Source of the DNA: Kitasatospora aureofaciens
GTDB lineage: Bacteria; Actinomycetota; Actinomycetes; Streptomycetales; Streptomycetaceae
Direction: 5' to 3'
Assembly: GCA_000720845.1 (NCBI GenBank)
Contig: JODU01000008.1
Coordinates: forward strand, 124,001-188,000
Length of the DNA stretch: 64,000 bases
The notes beneath the pieces were generated by a model. That model had not been told where the DNA came from. It worked only from the letters and a program-made list of their open reading frames with translations, and did no database searches. Positions 7,233 through 13,901 of the stretch are shown piece by piece; positions within the stretch are counted from its first letter, which is position 1, and every line of letters begins with the position of its first letter. A program made the translations under genes and the position numbers.

Positions 7233-8135
7233 ATGCCCCGCACCATTTGGTCCGGCGCCATCTCGTTTGGCCTGGTCACCGTCCCGATCCACGTCGTATC
7301 CGCAACCGAGGACCACTCGATCCACTTCCACCGGGTGCACCTGGAGGACATGGCCCGGGTACGGACCCGGAAGGTGTGCGAGCTGGAGGACCGCGAAGTC
7401 GCCACCTCGGAGATCGGCAAGGGCTACGAGATCGCCCGCGACCAGATCATCCCCATCACCGACGAGGAGCTGCGGGATCTGCCACTGCCCACGGCAAAGG
7501 CGATCGAGATCGTGGCGTTCATGCCGTGGGAGGCGATCGACCCGATCCGCATCGGCGACGGCTACTACCTGACACCGGACGGGCAGGTCGCCGCGAAGCC
7601 GTACAAGCTGCTCCGCCAGGCCCTGGAGCGCTCCTCACGGGTGGCCGTGGCCCGGTACGCCTGGTCCGGCCGCGAACGCCTCGGCCTACTGCGGGTCCGC
7701 GGGGAGGCGATCGTCCTGCACGCCATGCGCTGGCCCGACGAGATCCGCGACCCGTCCGAGCTGCTGCCGCCGCCGGTCGAGCTCACCGACGAGGAGATCG
7801 ACGGCGCTCTCGCCCTCATGGACACCATGACCCGCGATGATCTCGACGCCCCGGAGTTCCGCGACACGTACACGGAGGCTGTCGCCGAGCTCATCGAGGC
7901 GAAGCGGGAGCACCGAGAGCCGCCTACAGCGCCGGAGCCTGCCGCCGACTCCGGGCAGCTCGTCGACCTCATGGCCGCCCTCCAGCAGTCCGTATCGAAG
8001 GCCAAGGAGTCCCGCGGCGAGAACGGGGCCCAGGCGGATGTCCACGAGATGCCGAAGAAGCGGACCGCGAAGAAGCAGCCGGCCAAGAAGACGGCGGCGA
8101 AGAAGACGGCGCGGAAGCCGCGGAAGAGTGCCTAG
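7233..8135 (+). CDS. ku: Ku homologue of bacterial non-homologous end joining
   Basis: 300 residues, the usual size of a bacterial Ku. The N-terminus PRTIWSGAISFGLVTVPI is the family hallmark, and the core covers about residues 1-250 with GYYLTPDG and a KPYKLLRQAL segment. Ku homodimers ring broken DNA ends and recruit LigD. The C-terminal 30 residues are a Lys/Ala-rich repeat tail, as in other Streptomyces Ku proteins, that probably binds DNA. No LigD is in the window. The gene lies among small accessory genes of the element, so it may be cargo protecting or circularising DNA rather than the main chromosomal Ku. Its stop shares a CTAG with the convergent gene. Confidence 0.92.
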   Translation: MPRTIWSGAISFGLVTVPIHVVSATEDHSIHFHRVHLEDMARVRTRKVCELEDREVATSEIGKGYEIARDQIIPITDEELRDLPLPTAKAIEIVAFMPWEAIDPIRIGDGYYLTPDGQVAAKPYKLLRQALERSSRVAVARYAWSGRERLGLLRVRGEAIVLHAMRWPDEIRDPSELLPPPVELTDEEIDGALALMDTMTRDDLDAPEFRDTYTEAVAELIEAKREHREPPTAPEPAADSGQLVDLMAALQQSVSKAKESRGENGAQADVHEMPKKRTAKKQPAKKTAAKKTARKPRKSA

Positions 8136-8470
8136 TTGTCGAGGAAGCCGAGGGCCGTGTCCGGCCGGCACATGTTGCACGGCTTCACGCCTTCGGTGAT
8201 GGCGCGGCGGGCTTCGTCGAGGCTGATGCCGCGGGTGCGCTTGCCCCGGTTCCAGCAGTCGCCTTGGTGGACTTGGACGGGCGGCGAGTCCCGGTTGAGG
8301 CCGGTTTCGAGGAGCCAGTCGGGTGGCTTGGGCCGGTCTTGGATGCCGCGTTGCCGCTCGGTCTCTCGCTGTTCGGCCAGCCTGATGGCGGCCCGCACCT
8401 CGTCGAGGGTGTAGGCGAGCCAGGTCTCCAGGGTGCGGAGTCGCGGCAGGTCAGGTGGCAGGTCGGTCAC
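8132..8470 (-). CDS. DUF6233-type protein
   Basis: 112 residues from a GTG start (VTDLPPDLPRLRTLETWL), the typical opening of DUF6233 proteins. The tail has HQGDCWNRGKRT, then PCNMCRPDTALGFLD, giving a Cys / CxxC arrangement characteristic of the family and suggesting a small zinc site. These proteins are abundant in Streptomyces accessory DNA and have no known function. The stop shares CTAG with the Ku stop. Its start lies 46 bp from the divergent LexA-like gene, so both may use the same control region. Confidence 0.65.
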   Translation of the reverse strand: MTDLPPDLPRLRTLETWLAYTLDEVRAAIRLAEQRETERQRGIQDRPKPPDWLLETGLNRDSPPVQVHQGDCWNRGKRTRGISLDEARRAITEGVKPCNMCRPDTALGFLDN

Positions 8471-8493
8471 GTGTCTAGCTTGCACTAATATTC

Positions 8494-8505
8494 GAACAAG
8501 GTTTC
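8494..8505. promoter_or_regulatory. SOS-box-like site upstream of the LexA-like gene
   Basis: GAACAAGGTTTC differs at one half-site base from the Gram-positive LexA consensus GAAC-N4-GTTC. It lies 10 bp before the ATG of an HTH-only LexA-like gene and 24 bp from the divergent DUF6233 start, so bound LexA could control both. Confidence 0.45.
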
Positions 8506-8515
8506 TACTGGGGGT

Positions 8516-8734
8516 ATGCACCGCGTCGACTACCTCACCGCCCGCCAGGAGGCGATCCTCCACACCATCCGCCAGGCCATCACCGACGAGGGTGTCGCCC
8601 CTACCGTCGCCGAGATCGCCGAGCGCGTCGGGCTACGCTCCGGATCGTCCGTGCACTACCAGCTGCGCGAACTGGAAACGAAGGGTGCGATCCATCGGGA
8701 GCCGCACCAGCCGCGCGGAATCCGGCTCGCATGA
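8516..8734 (+). CDS. LexA-like DNA-binding protein lacking the peptidase domain
   Basis: 72 residues. It consists only of the winged helix-turn-helix of LexA: LTARQEAILHTIRQAITDEG, then PTVAEIAERVGLRSGSSVHYQLREL. The Ala-Gly cleavage site and the Ser/Lys protease domain of normal LexA (about 230 residues in total) are absent. It could occupy SOS boxes without being inactivated by RecA. A GGGGG ribosome-binding site precedes the ATG and an SOS-like box lies 10 bp upstream, suggesting autoregulation or placement in the SOS regulon. Confidence 0.75.
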   Translation: MHRVDYLTARQEAILHTIRQAITDEGVAPTVAEIAERVGLRSGSSVHYQLRELETKGAIHREPHQPRGIRLA

Positions 8735-8741
8735 GGCTCCC

Positions 8742-8963
8742 ATGAACGCTGGCCGCTACCGGGTGACCGTCACCACCGACGGCCAGCCGCTACTCCAGGG
8801 CTGGTGGAACGACGAGACAGTGGCCCGCCGCAAGTACAGGTCATGGATCGGCGAGCACGGCAGCCGGCCCGGCGCCCGCGTCACCCTCACGGACGAGGAG
8901 ACCGGCGCCGTACTGACGGAGTGGCCAGACCAGGCGCGATCGTCTGCAATGCTGGCGCCATGA
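8742..8963 (+). CDS. Small hypothetical protein
   Basis: 73 residues from an ATG 7 bp after the LexA-like stop, so probably co-transcribed with it. Predominantly beta-type sequence (RYRVTVTTDGQPLLQGWW, then ARVTLTDEETGAVLTEW). It overlaps the next small gene by 4 bp. No family recognised. Confidence 0.5.
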   Translation: MNAGRYRVTVTTDGQPLLQGWWNDETVARRKYRSWIGEHGSRPGARVTLTDEETGAVLTEWPDQARSSAMLAP

Positions 8964-9130
8964 GCGTCCGCCCGTTCCCATCTCGTGATCGCGCGCTGTG
9001 GCAGGTGATGCGCCGCCATGACGGCTGGCTGCCGGTTCATCTGTTGCCTGATGCCCGCCAGCCGCAGGTCGAGCCGGGTGTGTACGTGCTGTCGACGCGA
9101 CGCCCCGGCACTGTCAGCGGCCCGTCCTAG
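8960..9130 (+). CDS. Very small hypothetical protein
   Basis: 56 residues starting MSVRPFPSRDRALWQVM, coupled to the preceding gene through an ATGA overlap. Basic and proline-rich with no visible domain. Coupling and codon pattern are the support for it. Confidence 0.4.
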   Translation: MSVRPFPSRDRALWQVMRRHDGWLPVHLLPDARQPQVEPGVYVLSTRRPGTVSGPS

Positions 9131-9225
9131 ACTGGCGTCACTGACCCGACGAGCAAGTCGAGTTTGTTGCCGCTGAAGCCCCGCCGAGCGTGGAACCCCG
9201 GCGGGGCCGCAACCTGGAGGACCGG

Positions 9226-9807
9226 ATGGCCACGCACGAGTTTGTGCTTGAGAGCGGCACCCTGGAGTTCGAGAACGACGGCGAATGGGTCACTTCGAAC
9301 CTGCCCGAGCGCGACCCGAAATGGCGTGGCGCGGACAGCCAGGGCCACGAGCACTACGCCGCCCAAGCGGACGAGGGCCCGGTCACCTACCCGACCTTGG
9401 TGCAGGTCGCAGGGGAGCCGTACTGGTGCGGCGACTGCCAGGATGAGCACGTCGACACCTGGATGGAGTGCCCTATCTGCGGGGAGAAGGTCACGCCGGG
9501 CACTCGCTCACCCCGCCCGAGGTGGATCACAACCGGCTCCCGCTACTACTGGAACGGCGAGCCGATCAGCGACGAGCGCGCCAACGAGATCATCGCCGAG
9601 CAGACGCGCATCGAGCTGGAAGCGCGACGCCTGACCAGCCGCCCGAAGATCGGCAGCCGCGTGGGCCTTGCTGCCGATCACGGCGCCACCAAGGTGACCG
9701 TCGTCCCGACAGCGGAGGACGTGCCGCAGGAGCAGGTGACGGTGATGCACGACGGCACGGGCCGCATGGAGAAGCTGCCCCTCGGTGAACTCCTGAGGAT
9801 GCGATGA
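9226..9807 (+). CDS. Zinc-ribbon-containing hypothetical protein
   Basis: 193 residues from an ATG with CTGGAGG five bases upstream; an in-frame upstream start at 9190 lacks this. Residues about 66-85 hold WCGDCQDEHVDTWMECPICG, two CxxC pairs forming a likely zinc ribbon. The C-terminal half is a charged helix followed by a beta-rich segment. The protein may bind nucleic acid or another protein through the ribbon. It overlaps the next gene by 4 bp. Confidence 0.55.
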   Translation: MATHEFVLESGTLEFENDGEWVTSNLPERDPKWRGADSQGHEHYAAQADEGPVTYPTLVQVAGEPYWCGDCQDEHVDTWMECPICGEKVTPGTRSPRPRWITTGSRYYWNGEPISDERANEIIAEQTRIELEARRLTSRPKIGSRVGLAADHGATKVTVVPTAEDVPQEQVTVMHDGTGRMEKLPLGELLRMR

Positions 9808-9989
9808 TCCGCCGCCTGCTGCGCCGCCTGTTCCCTGTCCGCGCTAGGGGTGGGGAGCTGTCCGCCTACCGTCTGCGCCAGGGTGAGCGCCTCGTGGCCC
9901 TGAGCCCTGGCCGCCGGAGCGACGACCCGGACGAGGCGGAGGCCCTGGGTATGACCGCGACCGCACGCAGGCTGCGTCGGGGCCGCTAG
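9804..9989 (+). CDS. Small strongly basic protein
   Basis: 61 residues, Arg-rich at both ends (MIRRLLRRLFPVRARGG; ATARRLRRGR), coupled by an ATGA overlap to the zinc-ribbon gene. It could be a nucleic-acid-associated partner, but nothing specific supports that. Its TAG stop shares CTAG with the convergent gene. Confidence 0.4.
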   Translation: MIRRLLRRLFPVRARGGELSAYRLRQGERLVALSPGRRSDDPDEAEALGMTATARRLRRGR

Positions 9990-10213
9990 ACCGCCTCGGG
10001 CTCCGGGTGCCGGACGGCTTTCTTCGCCGCCATCTCCACCTCGTACCGGCTCGCGCCTTCGGCTTCGGCGTGCTCGACGACGGCGGCCTGGAACGTGTCG
10101 GCGGCCTGCCTCCAGGCTGCGCGGGTGTCGCCGTCGGGGCTGGCGATGTAGGCGGCGTGCGCCTCCTCGGCCAGCCGCTCCAAGTTCACAAGATCTTCGA
10201 AGGTGTGTGCCAC
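9986..10213 (-). CDS. Small helical hypothetical protein
   Basis: 75 residues, almost wholly helical and acidic (EDLVNLERLAEEAHAAYIASPDG). It converges with the basic protein gene and shares a CTAG stop with it. It starts 28 bp from the left palindrome of the pair at 10241-10314, so that element may lie in its promoter. Confidence 0.45.
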   Translation of the reverse strand: MAHTFEDLVNLERLAEEAHAAYIASPDGDTRAAWRQAADTFQAAVVEHAEAEGASRYEVEMAAKKAVRHPEPEAV

Positions 10214-10240
10214 CCGGGGATCCTACGTCTAGGCCGGGTG

Positions 10241-10314
10241 ATCACTTTGTCAGCATCGGCAAAGTGATGGAACGCGCAGGTCAGGCATCACTTTCGGGGT
10301 GTCACGAAAGTGAT
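10241..10314. repeat. Two matched 28-bp palindromes with ATCACTTT half-sites
   Basis: The first palindrome (10241-10268) has arms ATCACTTTG and CAAAGTGAT around 10 bases. The second (10287-10314) has arms ATCACTTTCG and CGAAAGTGAT around 8 bases. Both are exactly 28 bp, with centres 46 bp apart, giving four half-sites. They lie between two leftward small genes; the right end abuts a stop codon. Spacing and symmetry fit cooperative binding of a dimeric regulator, or a replication or partition-type site. Confidence 0.6.
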
Positions 10315-10499
10315 CACGCCGCTGTGGTGATCTCCTCGCGGACGGCGGCCACCCACTCGTCCCGCAGCGCCTCGTACCGGGCCCGTGTCGGCCCCCACAA
10401 CCAGCCACCCGTCGCCTCCAACAGCGCGCGGATCTCCGCATCCACGGCCGCAGCAGACCGCAGCGGCGGGCGCGGCGACGAGGAGGGAGGCATGCCCAC
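10314..10499 (-). CDS. Small hypothetical protein
   Basis: 61 residues from a GTG, or 59 from an ATG two codons in. The N-terminus is Pro/Ser-rich; the C-terminus is a helix ending LRDEWVAAVREEITTAA. It sits between the double palindrome and a GntR gene on the same strand. Function unknown. Confidence 0.4.
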   Translation of the reverse strand: MGMPPSSSPRPPLRSAAAVDAEIRALLEATGGWLWGPTRARYEALRDEWVAAVREEITTAA

Positions 10500-10527
10500 G
10501 ATCCTACGGCGAGGGTCTGACAGGCGC

Positions 10528-10788
10528 CTAGGAACCAGCCGAGCGGTCGGCGATGTACGTCCCCTTCGCAGGCAACGTCACCACAAGCCCCCGCTGCCGC
10601 AGATCCTCCACAGCCCGCCGCACAGTACCGACCGCGACACCCGCCTGCTCGGCCATCTCCCGCTCACCCTCCAAGCGGGCGCCCGGCTGCAACTCGCCGG
10701 CCTCAATACGGCGCGCAATCCAGTCCGCGACCTGCTGCCACGCATACACGGGCCGGGTCGGGTCGACGACAGGCTCCTGATCACCCAT
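10528..10788 (-). CDS. GntR-type winged-helix regulator without effector domain
   Basis: 86 residues from an ATG. The whole protein is a GntR winged helix-turn-helix: VADWIARRIEAGELQPGARL, then EGEREMAEQAGVAVGTVRRAVEDLRQRGLV and a beta wing PAKGTYIA. Ligand-binding C-terminal domains of the GntR family are missing, so it may respond to concentration or a partner, or be a minimal repressor. On Streptomyces integrative elements GntR proteins such as KorSA of pSAM2 repress transfer genes; a similar job here is inference. Two direct repeats lie in its promoter region. Confidence 0.75.
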   Translation of the reverse strand: MGDQEPVVDPTRPVYAWQQVADWIARRIEAGELQPGARLEGEREMAEQAGVAVGTVRRAVEDLRQRGLVVTLPAKGTYIADRSAGS

Positions 10789-10847
10789 GCCTGGAACGTA
10801 GAGAGCCCTGCCGCGCCACGCCTGCGCAGGTAGCGCCCTGCTGCTCC

Positions 10848-10878
10848 ATGTAGCGGTATAGAGCAGTATGCAGCGGTA
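10848..10878. promoter_or_regulatory. Direct-repeat operator candidate upstream of the GntR gene
   Basis: ATGTAGCGGTA (10848-10858) and ATGCAGCGGTA (10868-10878) match at 10 of 11 positions with a period of 20 bp, about two helical turns. A TGCAATTGCA palindrome follows at 10882-10891. The repeats sit between the divergent GntR gene and the gene at 10955, as expected for an operator. Confidence 0.5.
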
Positions 10879-10954
10879 CCCTGCAATTGCATGCAGTGCC
10901 CCGGCGGCCGTGCGACCGACCCCGGGGCTGGCCGACACCCTGGGAGCGTCGACG

Positions 10955-11293
10955 ATGACCAACCCTACGGACCACCCCACCGTTCAGGAACGGGACGTCC
11001 ACGAGTTACTCGCCGCCGCCGAGGCCGCGACTGGCGTCCTTCCCACCATCGACCGCTGCCGGCAGCTCAACGACGCCCTGCGGCGTCTCCTTGTCGACCT
11101 CGACGAGCAGGTCCGGCTGCGGCAGGTTCACCTGGTGCCCCGCTCCCGGGACTGGTATGCCGCTGACCGGCTCGCCACCGACAGTGGGCGGGTTCTCGCC
11201 GAGTCGATGGGGCTGGGCCTGCTGTCAGCGGCCACCCACGTGTCGGCGCTCGGCCGCCAGTGTGCGGCCGTCCTGCGGTGGCTGGACGTGTAG
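10955..11293 (+). CDS. DUF6415-like protein
   Basis: 112 residues from an ATG. The C-terminal segment with RLATDSGRVLAESMGLGLLS followed by HVSALGRQCAAVLRWL resembles DUF6415 proteins, small all-helical proteins very common in Streptomyces accessory DNA and next to small regulators. No biochemical role is known. It is divergent from the GntR gene and likely shares its operator region. Confidence 0.5.
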   Translation: MTNPTDHPTVQERDVHELLAAAEAATGVLPTIDRCRQLNDALRRLLVDLDEQVRLRQVHLVPRSRDWYAADRLATDSGRVLAESMGLGLLSAATHVSALGRQCAAVLRWLDV

Positions 11294-11500
11294 CCGACGC
11301 CTGCACGGCGAGTCAGTAGACGCGGGTGGAGCCGGTTGGCTGACGAAACGTTTGGCCACAGCTTGACCTGCGGTGATCGTTTCACACGGGGCGCGATCAG
11401 ATGGTTGAGGAATGTTCAGTGGGCACGCTTCCGTCTTCAACAAAACTGAGCTTTACTCGTGGTTCCGGCATATGCACAGCCGGATGAACGGGGCACACGG

Positions 11501-12124
11501 CTACCTGCCGGGCGCTAGACGGATCAACCAACGATCCATCGGCAGAATGAGGTCAGCAGTCTCCAGGGGGCGGCCATCTTGGTCGAAGCGAGTGCGCACC
11601 ACGCGGAACGCCACAGTGTCCACCAGCAACCCCAACGCGTGCGCCTGCTCCTCCGACAGCTCCACGCACCCCACCTCCGCCGTGTACGAGACATGCGGTA
11701 CACGCCGGCCCCGCCACCAGGACGACACCAGCATCGCCGACCTGCCGCCCGGGTCCAGGCACTCCACCGTCTCGTGCCGCAAGGACGCACCCACGTGGAC
11801 GCCAAGACGGGCAGCCAGTTCATCCGTGGCGGGCCGCGGGCGGGTATCGGTGGTCTCGCTGGAGAACGGCCACGCGGCGTCCGCATCCGTGAGAGTGCGC
11901 ATAGCAGGAGGATGCGCCACATACACGGCTCGGCGCTCCTCGCCCGCCAAAACGCCAGCCCGCCGCAGATGCACATAGGCGAGGCGAACAGTCTGTGGGT
12001 GCACGCCGAGTTCGGCAGCTAGCTCGGCACGCGAAGGAAGATCCTGGCCCGGCCGCCACTCGCCGGCGGCGATACGGCGCTGGATGTCGGCAGCGATACG
12101 CCGGTAGCGCGCACCCTCTGCCAT
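11501..12124 (-). CDS. GntR/HutC-family transcriptional regulator
   Basis: 207 residues. The N-terminal winged helix-turn-helix (about 1-70) includes YRRIAADIQRRIAAGEW and SRAELAAELGVHPQTVRLAY. A shortened UTRA-like ligand-binding domain (about 90-205) ends in VVRTRFDQDGRPLETADLIL, the normal strand-turn-strand of HutC-type sensors. It probably represses nearby genes until a small ligand binds. A perfect 14-bp palindrome lies 55 bp upstream of its ATG. This is the last convincing gene of the accessory region. Confidence 0.8.
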   Translation of the reverse strand: MAEGARYRRIAADIQRRIAAGEWRPGQDLPSRAELAAELGVHPQTVRLAYVHLRRAGVLAGEERRAVYVAHPPAMRTLTDADAAWPFSSETTDTRPRPATDELAARLGVHVGASLRHETVECLDPGGRSAMLVSSWWRGRRVPHVSYTAEVGCVELSEEQAHALGLLVDTVAFRVVRTRFDQDGRPLETADLILPMDRWLIRLAPGR

Positions 12125-12178
12125 CCGAACCCCTGTCGATCATGACGTGGAGTCAGACGCTATGAGGCGGATGGCAAG

Positions 12179-12192
12179 CTGGATATATCCAG
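12179..12192. promoter_or_regulatory. Perfect palindrome upstream of the GntR/HutC gene
   Basis: CTGGATATATCCAG is self-complementary over 14 bp. It lies 55 bp upstream of the ATG of the leftward GntR regulator and is AT-rich against the local background, so it is a good candidate for an autoregulatory operator. Confidence 0.5.
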
Positions 12193-12335
12193 CAGTGGAC
12201 TTGCCCAGGCAGGTGCACGGCAACTGAACAGAGAGACTTCGGCACCCGCGGCATTCAGGTGGCTGCGGTTGCCGCAGAGTCCGACAGCCGCCCTGCGAAG
12301 GACCCGCGCTCACGCAGGGCTAGACGTGCTCCAAT

Positions 12336-12385
12336 GCACTCGAACGCCTGTTCACCCCTTCGGGTGAACTCGCCTAATCGAGTGC
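12336..12385. repeat. Nested inverted repeat
   Basis: Outer arms GCACTCGA and TCGAGTGC (12336-12343 and 12378-12385) enclose inner arms GTTCACCC and GGGTGAAC around a CTTC loop (12350-12369). Both pairs are perfect. It could be a terminator or an integrase-related site. Confidence 0.55.
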
Positions 12386-12601
12386 GTTCGTCTTCGGCCG
12401 ACGGGCATCAGCACAGTTCACCCGTTAATCCTCAGGAGGTATCCCACGAGCCGCCACGCCCGCCGACAGCAGTTAGGCGCCGCCCACTAGCGGACGACGC
12501 TCGCTCTCCGGAAGTCCTCAGCCGCAAGGCGCCGAGCTACCCACTCGGGACTTCCGCCAAGATCGGCCCGCGACTGCCCCCAGTAGTCGCCGGCCATGAA
12601 G

Positions 12602-12665
12602 CCGCCCTCCGGGATCGCTGGCCCTACCTCCCAAGTAGGCGCTCCCGGAGGGCGGTGTTCGATTC
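12602..12665. other. Long tRNA-like hairpin followed by a T-loop-like sequence
   Basis: Arms CCGCCCTCCGGGA and TCCCGGAGGGCGG (13 bp, perfect) enclose a smaller stem CCTAC/GTAGG with a 7-base loop CTCCCAA. GTTCGATTC, the T-loop consensus, follows at 12657-12665. The small stem-loop looks like a tRNA anticodon arm (CCC read on +, GGG on -), but the acceptor and T stems do not pair. It may be a decayed tRNA end at an att site or an unrelated structured RNA. Confidence 0.4.
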
Positions 12666-12796
12666 TCCACCCTCGTCATGGGAGAACGGTGGGAGAACCG
12701 GGCCGCAAATCGCTCCGTCTCTCTACGTGATCCCGCGAGTATCTGCATAGATATGCATGCGACTAGGCACTCGTGAACTCACGTTTACCGGCACCG

Positions 12797-13672
12797 CTAG
12801 TGAGCCGATTCGGCCGCATGAGGACTCAGCACACCCATGCTGACCAGGGCGATGATGACGATGCCGAGCGCGATGCGATACCAGACGAACGGCATGAAGC
12901 TCTTGGTGGAGATGAACTTCATGAACCACGCGATGACCGCGTAGCCGGTGCCGAAGGCGATGACCGTGGCGAAGAGCGTCGGTCCCCAGGAGACGTGGTC
13001 GCTCTCCATCGCGTCCTTCAGCTCGAACACGCCGGACGCCAGCACCGCCGGGATCGCGAGCAGGAACGAGTACCGCGCGGCGGCCTCGCGCCGGTAGCCC
13101 ATGAAGAGTCCGCCGCTGATGGTGGCGCCGGAGCGGGAGACGCCGGGGATGAGGGCCGCCGCCTGGCACAGGCCGTAGATCAGGCCGTCCCGCACGCCCA
13201 GGTTCTCCAGCTCCTTGCGCTGCTGCGGCGCGCGGTGCCGGCCGCCCTTCTCGTCCCGGGCGGCCATCCGGTCGGCGACGCCGATGACGACGCCGACGAC
13301 GATCAGCATCGTCGCGGTGATCCGCAGATCGCGGAACGGGCCCTCGATCTGGTCCTTCAGCGTCAGGCCGAGCACACCGATCGGGATCGAGCCCACGATG
13401 ACCAGCCAGCCCATGCGCGCGTCGGGGTCGTGGCGCATCGACTTGTCGGTGAGCGAGCGCGTCCACGCCGCGATGATCCGCCCGATGTCCTTGCGGAAGT
13501 AGATGAGCACCGCGGCCTCGGTGCCGATCTGCGTGATCGCCGTGAAGGCCGCGCCCGGGTCGTGCCAGCCGGAGAACGCGGCGGTCAGCCGCAGGTGGGC
13601 GCTGGAGGACACGGGAAGGAACTCGGTCAGCCCCTGGACGAGTCCGAGGACAAGGGATTCAAACCAAGACAT
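12797..13672 (-). CDS. uppP: Undecaprenyl-diphosphatase UppP (BacA)
   Basis: 291 residues, normal for the family. This integral membrane enzyme dephosphorylates undecaprenyl diphosphate outside the membrane to recycle the lipid carrier of peptidoglycan and other envelope polymers; high dosage gives bacitracin resistance. Both signature motifs are present: LTEFLPVSSSAHL near residue 15 and PGVSRSGAT near 170, with about eight membrane segments. It is a stand-alone leftward gene and the first clear core gene after the accessory region. Streptomycetes often carry more than one such gene; this may be a second copy. Confidence 0.95.
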   Translation of the reverse strand: MSWFESLVLGLVQGLTEFLPVSSSAHLRLTAAFSGWHDPGAAFTAITQIGTEAAVLIYFRKDIGRIIAAWTRSLTDKSMRHDPDARMGWLVIVGSIPIGVLGLTLKDQIEGPFRDLRITATMLIVVGVVIGVADRMAARDEKGGRHRAPQQRKELENLGVRDGLIYGLCQAAALIPGVSRSGATISGGLFMGYRREAAARYSFLLAIPAVLASGVFELKDAMESDHVSWGPTLFATVIAFGTGYAVIAWFMKFISTKSFMPFVWYRIALGIVIIALVSMGVLSPHAAESAH

Positions 13673-13901
13673 GGAGTTACGTCAGTCCAAGCGGCGATCG
13701 AGGAACGGCGAGAAACGGTCGGCGGACACGCCCAACCGTCGCGTGCGCTGATCGGGGCCTGGCGTGCCGAGGGGCAGCGTAGCGCCCCGAAATGAACCCC
13801 GGACGACGGGGGTGAGCAGGCCTGCGCGCACCTCGGGTCCGCCACCGTCCAGCCGGGGACCCGCGGATGGGCGGCCCGGTCCCCGAGACGGGGACGCGCC
13901 G

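Larger units (their letters stand above)
12125..12796. other. Gene-free stretch with hairpins, likely end of the accessory region
   Basis: No reading frame here has a credible start or codon pattern. It holds a palindrome upstream of the GntR gene, a nested inverted repeat (12336-12385), and a long hairpin followed by a tRNA T-loop-like sequence (12602-12665). Core chromosome (uppP) begins at 12797, so an attachment site may lie here. Confidence 0.5.

Noticed and set aside
11225..11443. Leftward 72-residue frame between the DUF6415-like and GntR genes
   Set aside because: It overlaps the end of the DUF6415-like gene, lacks a ribosome-binding site and has no recognisable features.
12602..12690. 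tRNA-Gly(CCC) or tRNA-Pro(GGG) gene
   Set aside because: An anticodon-like arm and a T-loop-like sequence exist, but the T stem has mismatches, no acceptor stem can be formed and a 13-bp hairpin conflicts with the cloverleaf. Kept only as a tRNA-like structure.
12259..12750. Rightward 163-residue frame upstream of uppP
   Set aside because: Composition is Pro/Ser/Arg-rich with no domain, no ribosome-binding site and it spans several hairpins. It looks like a chance frame in high-GC DNA.
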